Below, piece after piece: positions 14,064 to 14,255 of a DNA stretch of 14,255 bases. The stretch spans positions 1-14,255 of the forward strand of contig CAJOHP010000033.1 of assembly GCA_905234355.1 (NCBI GenBank). Reading direction: 5' to 3'. The translations under genes and the position numbers were made by a program. The notes under the pieces were generated by a model. That model saw only the letters and a list, made by a program, of their open reading frames with translations, did no database searches and had not been told where the DNA came from. Position 1 is the stretch's first letter. Each line of letters starts with the position of its first letter. This stretch comes from an uncultured Prevotella sp. (GTDB lineage Bacteria; Bacteroidota; Bacteroidia; Bacteroidales; Bacteroidaceae).

Positions 14064-14082
14064 TTTGCACGGTGCAAATATA
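14064..14082 (-). promoter_or_regulatory. -7 box and overlapping palindrome before the glycosidase gene
   Basis: The minus strand reads TATATTTGCACC at 14082-14071, matching the TAnnTTTG consensus. No clear -33 TTG is visible at the right distance, so an activator may be needed. The box overlaps a 15-base palindrome, TTTGCAC-C-GTGCAAA (14078-14064), centred near the predicted start site. The ATG follows at 14051. Confidence 0.6.
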
Positions 14083-14175
14083 CTGTTTTTTTCTTATATG
14101 ATGTTTAAGATGTGTATAAAAAGTTTGTTTTTTTCTCTTGCCGGTGCTTTTTTGCATGATGTCGGTTCGCCGTAG

Positions 14176-14196
14176 GGACGGGCTTTATGCCTGTCC
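14176..14196. repeat. Hairpin-forming intergenic sequence (8-bp stem)
   Basis: GGACGGGC, a TTTAT loop and GCCTGTCC form an 8-bp stem with one G-T pair on the + strand. No T run follows. The sequence around it (GTAGGGACGGGCTTTATG) resembles dispersed hairpin repeats found between genes in Bacteroidales, which I know from general experience and could not check here. Confidence 0.5.
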
Positions 14197-14202
14197 GCCA
14201 TG

Positions 14203-14232
14203 GTCCGACAGATGGGCGTCTTCGTTTCGGAC
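14203..14232. repeat. Second inverted repeat in the same intergenic stretch
   Basis: GTCCGA at 14203-14208 and TCGGAC at 14227-14232 are perfect inverted repeats around an 18-base loop, 6 bases after the previous hairpin. They may be part of the same repeat element. No gene was seen from 14052 to the window end. Confidence 0.4.
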
Positions 14233-14255
14233 ATAGGTTGCTCAATCTGTTGTAC

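Noticed and set aside
1..14255. tRNA, rRNA, insertion sequence or prophage
   Set aside because: No cloverleaf-like sequence, ribosomal RNA segment, transposase, integrase or terminal inverted repeat pair was seen on reading both strands; composition appears uniform by eye.

Overview
The window looks like chromosomal DNA of a GC-rich member of the Bacteroidales, most likely Prevotellaceae. The grounds are lineage-restricted families (DUF4923, DUF6089, DUF6242, DUF4359 relatives), a GH127-type glycosidase ending in a Prevotella-style type IX secretion C-terminal signal, duplicated OmpH/Skp genes behind bamA, and promoters of the Bacteroidetes form TAnnTTTG. I see no transposase, phage gene, CRISPR array, tRNA or rRNA.

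Left part (1-1683, + strand): the last 35 codons of an unidentified gene, then a WYL-domain transcriptional regulator whose stop codon overlaps (ATGA) the start of a DUF4923 lipoprotein. The two are probably translationally coupled. This strand converges on the next block with only 18 bases between the stop codons.

Central part (1702-9996, - strand; transcription runs right to left): a long envelope-biogenesis gene set in the order DUF6242 lipoprotein, DUF6089 beta-barrel protein, uppS (undecaprenyl diphosphate synthase), bamA, three consecutive OmpH/Skp-like periplasmic chaperone genes, murI (glutamate racemase). A promoter-like box lies directly before the first gene. No convincing terminator or second promoter was seen inside the block, so it can be read as one operon. 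It joins the lipid carrier for peptidoglycan and glycan synthesis (UppS), D-glutamate supply (MurI), and outer-membrane protein chaperoning and insertion (Skp copies and BamA). Several junctions carry small structures: a 7-base tandem array before bamA, a 9-base tandem array between two skp copies, and a perfect palindrome over the start codon of the skp copy nearest murI.

Intergenic island (about 10130-10377, - strand): a compact, self-contained transcription unit with a good promoter (TTG-N19-TAATTTTG), a perfect 7-bp hairpin at the predicted RNA 5' end, a 31-codon ORF for a one-helix membrane peptide, and a strong intrinsic terminator. The predicted RNA is about 200 nt. This is the best candidate for something undescribed here.

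Right part (10445-14051, - strand): a two-gene operon of a large secreted beta-L-arabinofuranosidase-like enzyme (GH127/GH146 superfamily, with intact Zn/Cys active-site residues, an unassigned C-terminal region and a type IX sorting tail) and a small membrane-anchored DUF4359-like protein starting 1 base after its stop codon. A promoter box overlaps a 15-base palindrome upstream. The last 100 bases hold two hairpin-forming sequences resembling dispersed intergenic repeats.
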